A program made the position numbers and the translations under genes. Shown here piece by piece: positions 7,250 through 15,768 of a stretch of DNA of 41,504 nucleotides (positions are counted from its first letter, which is position 1; the number at the start of each line of letters is the position of its first letter). Source of the DNA: Comamonadaceae bacterium. GTDB taxonomy: Bacteria; Pseudomonadota; Gammaproteobacteria; Burkholderiales; Burkholderiaceae_C. Location of the stretch: positions 1 to 41,504 of the forward strand of contig CANJNC010000029.1 in the NCBI GenBank assembly GCA_947475685.1, in the 5' to 3' direction. The notes under the pieces were generated by a model. It had not been told where the DNA came from, did no database searches, and saw only the letters and a program-made list of their open reading frames with translations.

Positions 7250-7693
7250 ATGTTTTACGAATTACTTTATACAAGTATTTGTGTATCTCGAAAAATGGAT
7301 ACAGTTGACCTTGAAGGAATTTTGAAAAGTGCAAGGAAAAATAATATCATCCATCATGTGACTGGAATGCTACTTTACTATAAAGGTGAGTTTGTTCAAT
7401 TAATTGAAGGTAACAAAGAATCAGTAAAACACATTTATGATAATTTTATTCTTAAAGATATTCGGCACGAATCTATCAACTTGATATTTGAGGGCAACAT
7501 TGTTAGTCGGAGTTTTACCGACTGGTCGATGGGGTTCTCTGGCGATGACGATGTTGTAAAAGAAGTGTTTATATCAACCAGTCGACTACTAATGAACATG
7601 ATGAGTGAAGAAGCAAAGAAGAACCCAAGAACACTTGGCGTTGCAGGAATGATTTCATCTTATGATCAGATCCGTAAATCTCCTAGTAGGTAA
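7250..7693 (+). CDS. BLUF-domain blue-light receptor protein 2
   Basis: The 147 aa product is a stand-alone BLUF domain starting directly at the N-terminus (MFYELLYTS). The photoactive residues are present: Tyr7, Asn32 (ARKNNIIHHVTGMLLYY), Gln50 in FVQLIEG, and Trp92 in FTDWSMGF. A C-terminal helix of about 40 residues follows. It should bind FAD and respond to blue light. The gene follows the ANKHWGLF small-protein gene by 57 bp and is probably cotranscribed with it from the litR-facing promoter. It is clearly divergent from BLUF protein 1 at 2.1 kb, so the two are not a recent duplication. Confidence 0.92.
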   Translation: MFYELLYTSICVSRKMDTVDLEGILKSARKNNIIHHVTGMLLYYKGEFVQLIEGNKESVKHIYDNFILKDIRHESINLIFEGNIVSRSFTDWSMGFSGDDDVVKEVFISTSRLLMNMMSEEAKKNPRTLGVAGMISSYDQIRKSPSR

Positions 7694-7717
7694 TATAAAA
7701 AAGTTCTTTATAAGCAT

Positions 7718-7769
7718 AAGCCAAGTTAAATATTTATATTTAAAGAGATTCGAATACTTAATTTGGCTT
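7718..7769. other. Long-loop inverted repeat after BLUF gene 2
   Basis: Arms AAGCCAAGTTAA (7718-7729) and TTAATTTGGCTT (7758-7769) form 12 bp with one G-U pair across a 28-nt AT-rich loop. No T-tract follows, so it is not a clear intrinsic terminator. Confidence 0.4.
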
Positions 7770-7963
7770 CAAATTATGGCTTCCTCCAACCTAGATCAAG
7801 GGTATTGTTAAATTGGTCCCGTCATAAATGTCTGACGGATGCAATTCAACGTTGAAAGAAAAAATAATGTTACTAAAGTTATCTTTATAAATTTCGTTTT
7901 AAAACAGGAAGTTATTGATAAATTAAACGTTAAATTTTTCCAATCTTTATAGTCTGATATTTT

Positions 7964-9382
7964 TTATTTTGGATTATTGACTACGCCATAATGATCTGCC
8001 ATGCCTCTACCAGCATTGGTAAAGGTTGCTGGCCTCTCTCTCTCATTTAACATAGACAGATTCCAATTCGACCAATCATTTTTTAATCTATCAAAAATAT
8101 CTTTGTGACGGTCCTTTAGATTTGCACGCTCTCTTTGATCTTCCACAACGTTAAATAAAAATTCATTATTTGCAATCTGTAAATACTTATAGTCACCATC
8201 TCTGATAGCCCTTTGAGAAGCAACTTTAAATCTCCAAAAAAGTTTTCTTTCTTTAATCGGTGTCTTGGTATTGAGTATTTGGGGCAGCAAATTTTCACCA
8301 TCTGGTGGGTAAGCAGGGTCAGAAAATCCGCCAGTCGCTGCTAACAAAGTCGGCATCCAATCCATAGAAATCGAAACTTGTTGAGTGGTTTGGTCAGGAG
8401 AAATCTTACCGGGCCATTTGATTATGGAGGGAATTCTTAGACCGCCTTCAAGAAGTTCATTCTTCATTCCACTAAAGGGCCACGTTCTTGAGAATCTCTC
8501 TCCTCCGTTGTCACTTGTAAAAATAACAATCGTGTTGTCACTTAGCCCTTTATCTGAAAGAGCTTTCAAAATCTTACCCACATTCTCATCCATGCTCTGC
8601 ACCATCGAGGCAAAAACTTTTAAATTACCACCATCACGGTGAATTAGAGCTTTAATTCTCTTAGATTCTGCCTCATCATTTGGACCTTCCCATGGGTAAT
8701 GAGGAGCGTTAAAGTGCACGCTCATAAAAAACGGAGTTTTATTTTGTGCATGTCGATTAATCGTCTCAACAGCACGATCCCCAAATAGATTGGTTATATA
8801 GCCCTGGCGATCAATAGCGACTTCTTGCTCATACAAAGGGGTGGAAGACTTAGAGTCGTGCTTAAAATAGTCTGTAGTGCCACTAAATACACCGTAAAAA
8901 TTATCATAGCCACTTTTTAGAGGACCAAAATTAGGCAAATCTCCAAGGTGCCATTTCCCAATCAAAGTCGTACTGTAGCCAATTTTTTTGAATTGACCTG
9001 GCATGGTTGGATGCTCTGGTGATAGACCAGCATCTTTAGGACTGTCTGATTGAAGAGGTTCCTCGGTCCCAACCTTAAGTCGCATTTGATAACGTCCGGT
9101 GATTAATGCGACCCTTGTTGGCGTACAAGACGCTGAATTGGAATAGGCTTGCAAAAACTTCAGTCCATCTTTAGCAATAGAATCAATATGAGGCGTATTA
9201 AAATCCTGTTGCCCATAACAGCTTAAATCCCCATAGCCCAAATCATCTGCCAAAATAAAAACAATATTAGGTTTATTTGTTTGAGCAAATAAATTGCGAT
9301 TAAGTGCAGTTGCTCCAAAAAGTGTAGAAATGACTTGCAGAAAATTCCTGCGAAAAAGTTTATTTTCAAATTTTTTCAACAT
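7964..9382 (-). CDS. Exported arylsulfatase-type sulfatase
   Basis: The 472 aa alkaline-phosphatase-superfamily sulfatase has a Tat-like N-terminus (FRRNFLQVIS) ending near AQT, then NIVFILADDLGYGD with metal-binding Asp46/Asp47. The Cys-type signature is SCTPTR, with Cys86 as the residue converted to formylglycine. Also present are TGRYQ, GKWHLGD, FNAPHYPWEG and FTSDNGGE. It should hydrolyse sulfate esters in the periplasm; the substrate cannot be read from sequence. Cys-type sulfatases need a formylglycine-generating enzyme, and none is in this window. The gene stands alone between the light-related modules, with no transporter beside it. Confidence 0.93.
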   Translation of the reverse strand: MLKKFENKLFRRNFLQVISTLFGATALNRNLFAQTNKPNIVFILADDLGYGDLSCYGQQDFNTPHIDSIAKDGLKFLQAYSNSASCTPTRVALITGRYQMRLKVGTEEPLQSDSPKDAGLSPEHPTMPGQFKKIGYSTTLIGKWHLGDLPNFGPLKSGYDNFYGVFSGTTDYFKHDSKSSTPLYEQEVAIDRQGYITNLFGDRAVETINRHAQNKTPFFMSVHFNAPHYPWEGPNDEAESKRIKALIHRDGGNLKVFASMVQSMDENVGKILKALSDKGLSDNTIVIFTSDNGGERFSRTWPFSGMKNELLEGGLRIPSIIKWPGKISPDQTTQQVSISMDWMPTLLAATGGFSDPAYPPDGENLLPQILNTKTPIKERKLFWRFKVASQRAIRDGDYKYLQIANNEFLFNVVEDQRERANLKDRHKDIFDRLKNDWSNWNLSMLNERERPATFTNAGRGMADHYGVVNNPK

Positions 9383-9533
9383 TGCACCTTTTTAATTGGC
9401 TTACTTATATGGTCTATACAAAAGTATTACATGTTTTTTTTTAATTTTAGCACCTCAATTAAATTATAGTAAGGAAAAAAAAAGCATTTAGAGTCTGAAA
9501 ATATTATTTTTAGTGCTTCCAATACTTAATTTG

Positions 9534-9564
9534 AGCTAAGCCAAGCTAAGCTAAGCTAAGCTAA
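9534..9564. repeat. AAGCT pentanucleotide microsatellite
   Basis: AAGCT is repeated about 4.4 times in 9543-9564, preceded by a related GAGCTAAGCC. It lies about 160 bp upstream of the sulfatase start codon and near the end of the litR pseudogene. The copy number is short, so functional variation is uncertain. Confidence 0.7.
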
Positions 9565-9639
9565 TTGAAGTCAGGTAGACCTTTAAAAAAACAGAAGAGA
9601 TGCCCCGTCTTTGAGAAAGATAAAAAGGGCGTATTTTTT

Positions 9640-9913
9640 ATCTATCAATCTCAATGAATCGGAGTCTCAATTTATTCTGGTTTACCCTCATAAAATTAAC
9701 GACGGATTTTAAAGAAACTCAAAAAAATGCGTGGGTATTAGAGTGCGCTTTAAAGCTAAGAAAGCCTCAAGTCTCTCCATTGCCTTGTCCTTTAATGCAT
9801 TTAGCGCTAGAAGGAAAAAACCAACTCGTTACAGTCAGATTCTTAGTTGTTCAAAGCTAAAGACCATTAAACGCTCGATTTCTGAATGTATACAAAAGTA
9901 CTTTTTTCATCAT
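9640..9913 (-). pseudogene. Decayed N-terminal remnant of a second litR
   Basis: The minus strand from 9913 aligns with the start of the intact litR at 5.8-6.75 kb. Shared peptide pieces are SEIER, FS-x-EQLR, R-x-GF and L-x-x-KA. The plus-strand DNA 9781-9913 aligns almost gap-free with 6620-6752. Two in-frame stops occur where the intact gene has Trp28 (TGA, 9835-9837) and Gln30 (TAA, 9829-9831), and a 1-nt deletion near the start shifts the first codons. Similarity fades below about 9700 and the B12-binding domain is gone. The exact end is uncertain. The neighbouring control region and small gene are still intact. Confidence 0.82.
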
Positions 9914-9936
9914 GAGACGCTGAAAAAAAAGAAACT

Positions 9937-9965
9937 TTTGTCCCCCCTGTTTTGTCCAGAACAAT
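9937..9965. promoter_or_regulatory. Operator-like array in front of the second small-protein gene (copy B)
   Basis: TTTGTCC at 9937-9943 and 9951-9957 (again 14 bp apart) is followed by the inverted, slightly changed GAACAAT at 9959-9965. The stretch after it, GGGCTTA-[CT]-ATTGT, is also shared with copy A. Retention after loss of the adjacent litR suggests it still serves the small gene. Confidence 0.58.
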
Positions 9966-10171
9966 GGGCTTACATTGTTTATGTAAATAAGTGTACTTAA
10001 TCACGATCATTCGTAAATTGCGAGGTGCCCGTGATTTGAAATTTGTCGCTGGCTTGATACAAAAAAATGTAGAAGATTTATTCAAGACCCTTAGCTTGGT
10101 TGAACACTTAAAAGTTATGACTGCCATTAAAACCGTACGAGTCACTCGCGCGTAATCATTGGAGAGAACTT

Positions 10172-10372
10172 ATGAAATCATCAGAAGAAACCAAAGCACT
10201 GAATAGACGGATATCTTCGGCAAACAAACACTGGGGACTTTTTTTCTCAGATATGCACAACCGTATTATAGATTTGTCATCCTTTAGGCAATCGACTGTA
10301 ATCGCTGACAGATCAATCAAAAATGTGGCTGCAAATGATTGCAGCTTGTTGTCGGATTCAGAAAATGCTTAA
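10172..10372 (+). CDS. Small protein of the ANKHWGLF family, copy B
   Basis: The 66 aa homologue of the protein at 7010-7192 has the same core (RRIS, ANKHWGLF, then S-x-M) and a different, Ser/Asp-rich tail. The ATG follows GGAGAGAACTT, a good ribosome-binding site. The 221-nt leader from the operator-like palindrome is also conserved, differing by 1 nt in length from copy A. Unlike copy A, no BLUF gene follows; the next gene is convergent. Retention of the reading frame and leader beside a ruined litR implies selection on the small protein. Function is unknown. Confidence 0.75.
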   Translation: MKSSEETKALNRRISSANKHWGLFFSDMHNRIIDLSSFRQSTVIADRSIKNVAANDCSLLSDSENA

Positions 10373-10505
10373 AAGTCAATATATAGAGTAACTGAATTTT
10401 ATAAAATTATCAAAAAGTTATTCACTTGGATATTAATTTTTAGAAAGTCGATCAATGCAAAGAATTTTTTAAGTCTTTCAATTAATGATGGGGGGAATTG
10501 AGTCA

Positions 10506-11105
10506 TTAAAAAGATCCTTGAAATAATTTTTTTCTTAATTCAGGTGCCGAAGTCAGGTTTGATAACCAAATACCAAAAAAGCTCTTTGTCAATTCAGGAT
10601 CCTTGATTTCACCAATTATATTTCTTTCGAAAAAGAACTTGACGCCGTTATTGGGCGTATAAACACCTGTCAGTGTTTGTGCTTTCTTTATATTGGGAAA
10701 TAGGTTTTCTAGAATATTTAACCAAGATTGAGATTTACTCTTGTCCAAGTCCCTTTGCTTTGAAATTTCATCTATCGATCGCTTTGCAATCACTTTTCCC
10801 TCTGCGTCTATTAGATAAGTTAATTCAAGCGCAAATCGATGTTGCTCCCATGTTTCAGGTAGAAAATTATTTGCTTCGGTCCATAACCTTGCATGGTAAA
10901 CATCAAAGCCGAAAAACGTATACCTGCCCTGCCCAAATAGATTGGGTTTCACAAAATAAAGTTGCAAGTAGTTAGGCGGTATATCGATCACCTTAGCCTT
11001 AGACTCAGTATCATCCACAGAACTGTTTTTTGCGGATGTATCTCTAGCTATTAAAGCCAAGTTGATGATCGATAAAAGTATCGCAGTTCGCCGACTAGGA
11101 TGCAT
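10506..11105 (-). CDS. Exported chalcone-isomerase-like protein
   Basis: The 199 aa protein has an N-terminal signal-like segment (residues 7-25, ending SAK) and a chalcone-isomerase-like fold. Recognisable blocks are GQGRYTFFGFDVYHARLW (about residues 57-75) and the C-terminal FFGIWLSNLTSAPELRKKL, which corresponds to the FFGIWLxxxTSxPxLR ending of the family. Bacterial members are not known to isomerise chalcones. In several proteobacteria they sit in the photolyase/cfa/DUF1365 group of genes induced by light or singlet oxygen through LitR or RpoE-ChrR. Its place here beside LitR-linked genes fits that pattern. The start ATG at 11105 is the only good one. Confidence 0.82.
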   Translation of the reverse strand: MHPSRRTAILLSIINLALIARDTSAKNSSVDDTESKAKVIDIPPNYLQLYFVKPNLFGQGRYTFFGFDVYHARLWTEANNFLPETWEQHRFALELTYLIDAEGKVIAKRSIDEISKQRDLDKSKSQSWLNILENLFPNIKKAQTLTGVYTPNNGVKFFFERNIIGEIKDPELTKSFFGIWLSNLTSAPELRKKLFQGSF

Positions 11106-11249
11106 GGTTGTGATTTTTAAGTAAAATTTAAAAGCCTACTTTGTGAACAATCCTTGATGAAACGGCCAAATTCGAAAAGAAATTTGACATCAAGTTTGAT
11201 TTCTTTCCTTTCAAGTCTTACAGTTGCTTAAACTTTTTCCTAACGCAAC

Positions 11250-11918
11250 TTATGGGGCAGATATCTCCACCATAATTTCATTTCTTCTGAACATGGGCAA
11301 TGTCCATGGTGGGTCGTAACGCGACAGTTGAGGCGAGCTCATGACTTTCAAAGACTTTCGATTGGCCCACGCGAAGGCTTCATCTGTTTTGGATTGAACT
11401 CGAGCAAGCGAATTAAAGCCAGAGTAGGTGTGGACAAGAAAGAACTTGCTTGGCACTTCTCTTAGAGTGACTGCATTGTTTTTGGGCTTCGGAATATTTG
11501 ATAGAGTAAATTGGCTTGGCATGACGAAGTGAATGCGCCACCTTTTAACCATTTGAATATCTGCGTTTGATTCACTCGACTGGGGCTCAATGGTTACAGG
11601 GGCTGTCATTGCAATTTTAGTGGATACCGGCTCCATTGTGACAGGCGCGGTCATTGCAATTCGTGAGTTTTCGTTTGAATTGGATACTTGATTGTTTCCA
11701 AAGATAAAGTCAGCAATGAGTCTGAAACCTTTGTTGGAGGCCTCGTCCATATCGCCTTCAATCATTGTTTCGGCAATCAGAATTGGAGCGTAATGGCGTA
11801 TTTCAAAGGGCCCATCAACTTGGATGACTTCATATTTTGGTTCCTCAATGGTCATGGCGTGTCCTGAGCATAAAAGACCAAGTATTAAGTAGGTCAGATA
11901 AATTTTCAAATGTTTCAT
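11250..11918 (-). CDS. SOUL-family haem-binding protein, exported
   Basis: The 222 aa protein has a signal peptide (residues 1-21, ending GHA) and one SOUL/HBP domain. It starts EEPKYEVIQVDGPFEIRHY and contains the family's paired motif, RIAMTAPVTMEP followed by KIAMTAPVTIEP, then MPSQFTLSNIPKP and the C-terminal PPWTLPMFRRNEIMVEI. SOUL proteins bind haem or other tetrapyrroles; bacterial functions are unclear but the family is frequent near light and oxidative stress genes. It follows the chalcone-isomerase-like gene in genome order on the same strand (it lies upstream of it, 144 bp away), so they could be cotranscribed. Confidence 0.92.
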   Translation of the reverse strand: MKHLKIYLTYLILGLLCSGHAMTIEEPKYEVIQVDGPFEIRHYAPILIAETMIEGDMDEASNKGFRLIADFIFGNNQVSNSNENSRIAMTAPVTMEPVSTKIAMTAPVTIEPQSSESNADIQMVKRWRIHFVMPSQFTLSNIPKPKNNAVTLREVPSKFFLVHTYSGFNSLARVQSKTDEAFAWANRKSLKVMSSPQLSRYDPPWTLPMFRRNEIMVEISAP

Positions 11919-12292
11919 AGATTGGCTTGGTTTTATATCTTGGGAGATATTTTAACCCGCAATTGGTAGATCAAAAGCTTGAGAATCTATTTGGTGCAAG
12001 CACATGTCCAAAGTATAGAAGCTTGTTTTTTTAAATGCTTCTTTAGAGGGCTTGATTTTTTGGGAATATTTTCAGATCAATTCTTTAACCGAAAAGTTTA
12101 TATTTTTTCTTCTAGGTATTGGTATTTTAAAATCAGTGCGCCAAGAGTCTTGCGTAAAAGTGCGTGTCTAATGGACTCTTTCGTGAATGATCAACGAGTT
12201 AACTCAATTGGCTTTGCCGTCAAGTGAGTCAACTCTCTTTTTTGCTACAGACCTTGTCTTTATTTTAAGACGGTATGAGGATATTAAACCCT
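11919..12292. other. Intergenic region upstream of the SOUL gene
   Basis: 374 bp with only a low-quality open frame (11979-12227, plus) that has an ordinary Phe/Ser-rich random composition and no ribosome-binding site. I see no RNA gene or clear operator. Confidence 0.45.
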
Positions 12293-12637
12293 TTAAGCTG
12301 CAGGAGCAGAAACTGGGTGAAGACGTTTGTAGAGATTACGCAAGATGATTAAAATCGAAGCTCCCTGAGCCATCTTTGCAATATTTCCTACGATCGCTTC
12401 AAGATAAGGGCCAATTTCTGGCACAACCACCAAAGACCCTGCAAATGCGGAAAGTGCAAGGGCGCTGATCATGACTCTGATATTTGAGTCATCTTGGGTA
12501 AAGTAACCATAAACAAATCCACACACAATCAGCAACAAGGGCACATAGGGTATGGTGACACCAAGACCCGCTAAAACGGCAATAAGCAAACCAAATAAGC
12601 CTACTGCCTTGTCTGTATTCAATTTATCCATGGGCAC
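12293..12637 (-). CDS. Small integral membrane protein of unknown function
   Basis: The 114 aa protein has three or four hydrophobic segments (about residues 12-45, 53-75 and 85-100) separated by short polar loops (FTQDDSN, EIGPYLE) and a basic C-terminus. I recognise no domain. The frame is well defined, with coding-like composition, and the ATG codons at residues 1 and 3 are both possible starts. It stands alone: an AT-rich spacer of more than 500 bp lies upstream. It may be a small phage-holin-like or channel-like protein, but nothing supports a specific call. Confidence 0.65.
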   Translation of the reverse strand: MPMDKLNTDKAVGLFGLLIAVLAGLGVTIPYVPLLLIVCGFVYGYFTQDDSNIRVMISALALSAFAGSLVVVPEIGPYLEAIVGNIAKMAQGASILIILRNLYKRLHPVSAPAA

Positions 12638-13211
12638 TCCGATTAAGTTTTATTCAATTAAAAGACCATGCACTAAAGTGTGCAAAAGTAGTTTAATCAT
12701 GTCAAGAAAGTGTTTCTAAATAAATACCCTTAGGTTTGGAGTCTCTTTTAAACTTTATTTATTTTGATAAAAATATTTAATATTAAAAATAATTTACTGA
12801 GATTGAATTTAATCCAAACAATTCGATTATTTATGAATTAATAATCACCTTCGTGTGTTTATATTAATGAGTGTTTAATTATTCCATTTGCACTACTAGG
12901 AATACTTTTTAATGAAATAATATTATATTTATGATAATTTAATATTGCATATGAAGTAAAAGAATGCAAGGGTAAACACTTTTTTTCATTCATTTAAAGG
13001 AGCTTCTAATCTTCGTGATTAAATTTTAATCACCGACTCAAGAAAAGGGCTCTCAATGAAAAAATATCTCTCATTGGTTTTGCTGCTTATATCGGCTTCA
13101 GTTTCTTGCCCAATCAAATGCAGCATTCGAAGTCTTTGAAGTTGGTGTGAAAGAAAAGCCGCTTGGTTAAGGGATGCTTTTTTGACTTTTGGATCATTGC
13201 TGGGAACTATT
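12638..13211. other. AT-rich intergenic region between the small membrane protein and Fe-ADH genes
   Basis: About 570 bp, very AT-rich in 12720-12960. The open frame 13019-13231 (minus) starts only with TTG, overlaps the Fe-ADH end and resembles nothing, so I do not call it a gene. The base composition changes sharply to higher GC from about 13.2 kb. Confidence 0.45.
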
Positions 13212-14438
13212 TTAAGCCGTGTTCGTCTCAAAGGACAAAGAGAGTACGTTGTCTAACAACTCCACTTCTTTAATAAATTCGCCTTTGGGGTCTGCATTGA
13301 AATTGCGCAGTGCCATCTCCCTCACTCGGGTCAATTGATCCGCCTTTATACCAAGGCTTTTCAAATCACATCGAAATCCTTTAGATGCAAAGAACCCCTC
13401 AACGGTATTGGCGACCTCCTCAACGCCCCAATCTTTCAAAGAGTGGTGTTGTACCTTAGGTAGAAAAGAGCACATCTCTTTAAGTGCACTCAAATCTCGT
13501 TCTCCAAAGACGCGAATCGCTGCACAGGTCAATGAAAGATAGGCTTGACCCGGTCCGATCTCATCGTTGATGCTCATGAGACCTGCCCCCAACGCATAAC
13601 AAACGCGTACAACCCAATGGAGCTCAAAAGGACGTCCTCCATGATCAACATCTCGGTTGTGCAAAAAAGAGGCCGCACACATATTGATCCGAGCGTTTGC
13701 ATCGACTGGCAGCCCCAAGTGATCCATTGACGCCAATGCCAAACGCCAAGCCTGGTGACGATCGCCTTGAACCAGTGGATTGGCATGACCCACGCCACCC
13801 ATTCGCATCAAGCTGAACCAAAGGGTCGATAAACCCGCAGCCCTTGAGACCGACTCCGATGCGCTCGCCAGTGCATTTTCGTCCCAAAACACACCCACTG
13901 CTCGGGTTTTGGGATCAAAAAACTCCCAGCGCTCTGCCTGGGGATAGGTTTTCATGGTTGCTCCTGCACCATTTTGGGCCGATGTTGCTGTGGTCAAGAC
14001 ATTCCAAATCGGCACTTTGGGCTTGTACAAACGAGGACTGACAGGCACTTTCCCAGGTTGGTAGTGGGTCGATAAACGCTCAAAGGGCGCTTCCTCGGCC
14101 AAGGCAATGGCCAAGATGCGAGCAGCCATGCAGGCCGTGCCCGCGCCCACTGAAACGATTGCATCCACCTGTAAGGCCTGTGCCATTTCCAGCGCTCGGG
14201 TCATGCAAGGCTCTAAGCAATGCCGATCCACTTCATCAAAACGAGCGGCAAAACGCTCGCCCAGTAAACTTTCAATATCGTTGACCAAAGCGGTGGCACG
14301 TGAGACCGTTCTGCCAGAAATCACCAAGACTCGGCCAACACCTAGGCGAGTCACTTCTTTGGGCAAATTTGACAGGCCAGATGGGCCACTGAAGACTCGA
14401 AGGGGATAAATCTGAGCTTTAAATTTCGTATCATTCAT
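13212..14438 (-). CDS. Iron-containing alcohol dehydrogenase-like protein (maleylacetate reductase type)
   Basis: Taking the ATG at 14438 (MNDTKFKAQ) gives 408 aa; the frame extends upstream to 14516 but the family begins near FKAQIYPLRVFSG. The N-terminal NAD-binding half is clear (VGRVLVISGRT, then VSVGAGTACMAA) and the C-terminal half is helical. Relatives reduce maleylacetate or oxidise alcohols using Fe or Zn. The metal-site helix, usually of the form GMDALAHAIE, reads GLSTLWFSLM here, so the usual Asp and His are Ser204 and Phe208; the later His-rich helix is also changed (LHWVVRVCYALGA). The protein may work without metal or have a different role. It is divergent from a Bug-type binding-protein gene. 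Confidence 0.75.
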   Translation of the reverse strand: MNDTKFKAQIYPLRVFSGPSGLSNLPKEVTRLGVGRVLVISGRTVSRATALVNDIESLLGERFAARFDEVDRHCLEPCMTRALEMAQALQVDAIVSVGAGTACMAARILAIALAEEAPFERLSTHYQPGKVPVSPRLYKPKVPIWNVLTTATSAQNGAGATMKTYPQAERWEFFDPKTRAVGVFWDENALASASESVSRAAGLSTLWFSLMRMGGVGHANPLVQGDRHQAWRLALASMDHLGLPVDANARINMCAASFLHNRDVDHGGRPFELHWVVRVCYALGAGLMSINDEIGPGQAYLSLTCAAIRVFGERDLSALKEMCSFLPKVQHHSLKDWGVEEVANTVEGFFASKGFRCDLKSLGIKADQLTRVREMALRNFNADPKGEFIKEVELLDNVLSLSFETNTA

Positions 14439-14653
14439 GTCGTGTGTGGTGTCCTGAATTGGATCCCCGTTTAAAAGGGATCTCTGAGTGAACGCGTCAA
14501 GCGAGCATACTCCCATATAATCCCAAAAGAAAAGAACAGCACTGGAACAACCATTCTTTTAAAACCAGATTGAAAATCATACTGGATAAACCCAGTGAGC
14601 TTCATCAACCATTCCCTAGCCTCAAACCAAGTCGAAACTTTAGGTCTCTTGTC

Positions 14654-15631
14654 ATGAAAAGTTTGCTCCACAACTGTATTTGCATTTTTGCTCTGATGGT
14701 GTCCATGCCCGGCATCTCCAACGCACAGCCAGATTGGCCCACCAAGCCCTTGCGCATCATTGTGCCGGTCCCCCCGGGCTCATTCACCGATATCGCCGCT
14801 CGCGCCTTGGCTGGCGAGATGTCATTGCAACTTGGTCAACAAGTCATTGTTGAAAACAAAGCGGGGGCAGGAACGACCATTGGAGCAGATTTGGTGGCCA
14901 AGTCTGCTCCGGACGGTTACACCTTGTTTTTTACCGAGAACTCGTTCACCATCTCTCCTGCACTCTACCCCAAATTGCCCTATGACAGTCTTAAGGATTT
15001 CAGTCCTGTCACCATCGTTGCCGAGGCTCCAACTATTCTTTGGGCCAGAACAGATCTGCCCGCCAAGACGGTCAAGCAATTGGTCGAATTGGCCAATTCC
15101 ACGCCAAAGCTCTTGAGTTACGCCTCCGGTGGACAAGGAACGTCTTCGCACCTGGCTGGCGAGCTTTTCTTTGACGTTGCCAAAATCAAGGTCGTGCACA
15201 TACCTTTTAAAGGAGTCGCCGCCTCCATGAACGAGGTCGTGGCAAGAAACGTTGACTTTGGCACCTCCAGTGTTGCCAGTCCGATGGGGCTCATCAAAGC
15301 CGGTCGCTTAATGCCCATCGCGATCTCAGGGAAAGAACGCATGGCCCAACTCCCTGATGTGCCCACCTTTGCAGAGTCTGGGTACCCACAATACGAGGCC
15401 CAAATCTGGTTCGGTGCCTTGGTCGCCCATGGCACGCCACCTGCCTTGATCAATCGATTGAGGCAGGAATTCATCTCTGCCCTGAACAAACCCAAAACCC
15501 GCGAGGCTTTTGCCACCCAAGGTGCAACCATCACGACCGATGTCACCCCTCAAGTATTTGCCGCACGCATTGAAGTCGAGGTGGCACGTTGGCGTGATTT
15601 GATTTCCAGAAAAGGCATCACCGTTCAATAA
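14654..15631 (+). CDS. Bug/TctC-family periplasmic solute-binding protein 1
   Basis: I chose the ATG at 14654, which places a clean signal peptide (MKSLLHNCICIFALMVSM through SNAQ) at the N-terminus; the frame is open from 14570. The mature part starts WPTKPLRIIVPVPPG, the typical Bug opening, followed by NKAGAGTTIGADLVAKSAPDGYTL and LPYDSLKDFSPVT. These proteins bind carboxylates and related small ligands. No tctA or tctB membrane genes are in the window, so it must work with components elsewhere or act as a sensor. It is divergent from the Fe-ADH-like gene, suggesting a shared substrate. Confidence 0.93.
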   Translation: MKSLLHNCICIFALMVSMPGISNAQPDWPTKPLRIIVPVPPGSFTDIAARALAGEMSLQLGQQVIVENKAGAGTTIGADLVAKSAPDGYTLFFTENSFTISPALYPKLPYDSLKDFSPVTIVAEAPTILWARTDLPAKTVKQLVELANSTPKLLSYASGGQGTSSHLAGELFFDVAKIKVVHIPFKGVAASMNEVVARNVDFGTSSVASPMGLIKAGRLMPIAISGKERMAQLPDVPTFAESGYPQYEAQIWFGALVAHGTPPALINRLRQEFISALNKPKTREAFATQGATITTDVTPQVFAARIEVEVARWRDLISRKGITVQ

Positions 15632-15768
15632 ACAATAGGATTCTTTGCATTCAAAAATAGTCAAGCACTGTTAAGTTGAGCGCTCACCTTGAACGGCCCA
15701 TGCTCAATTGCTTATGCGCCATGATTTGAGGTACCAAAAAGCTCACGGGCCAAAGTTTGACCTTTTAG

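Noticed and set aside
9654..10145. Several open frames over the second litR/small-gene control region
   Set aside because: They overlap the litR pseudogene and the conserved leader and are explained as chance frames in decayed DNA.
11979..12227. 82 aa open frame in the spacer upstream of the SOUL gene
   Set aside because: Phe/Ser-rich, no ribosome-binding site and no recognisable pattern; more likely chance in AT-rich DNA.
13019..13231. 70 aa open frame after the Fe-ADH gene (minus strand)
   Set aside because: Only a TTG start overlapping the Fe-ADH end, no ribosome-binding site, and no resemblance to any family.
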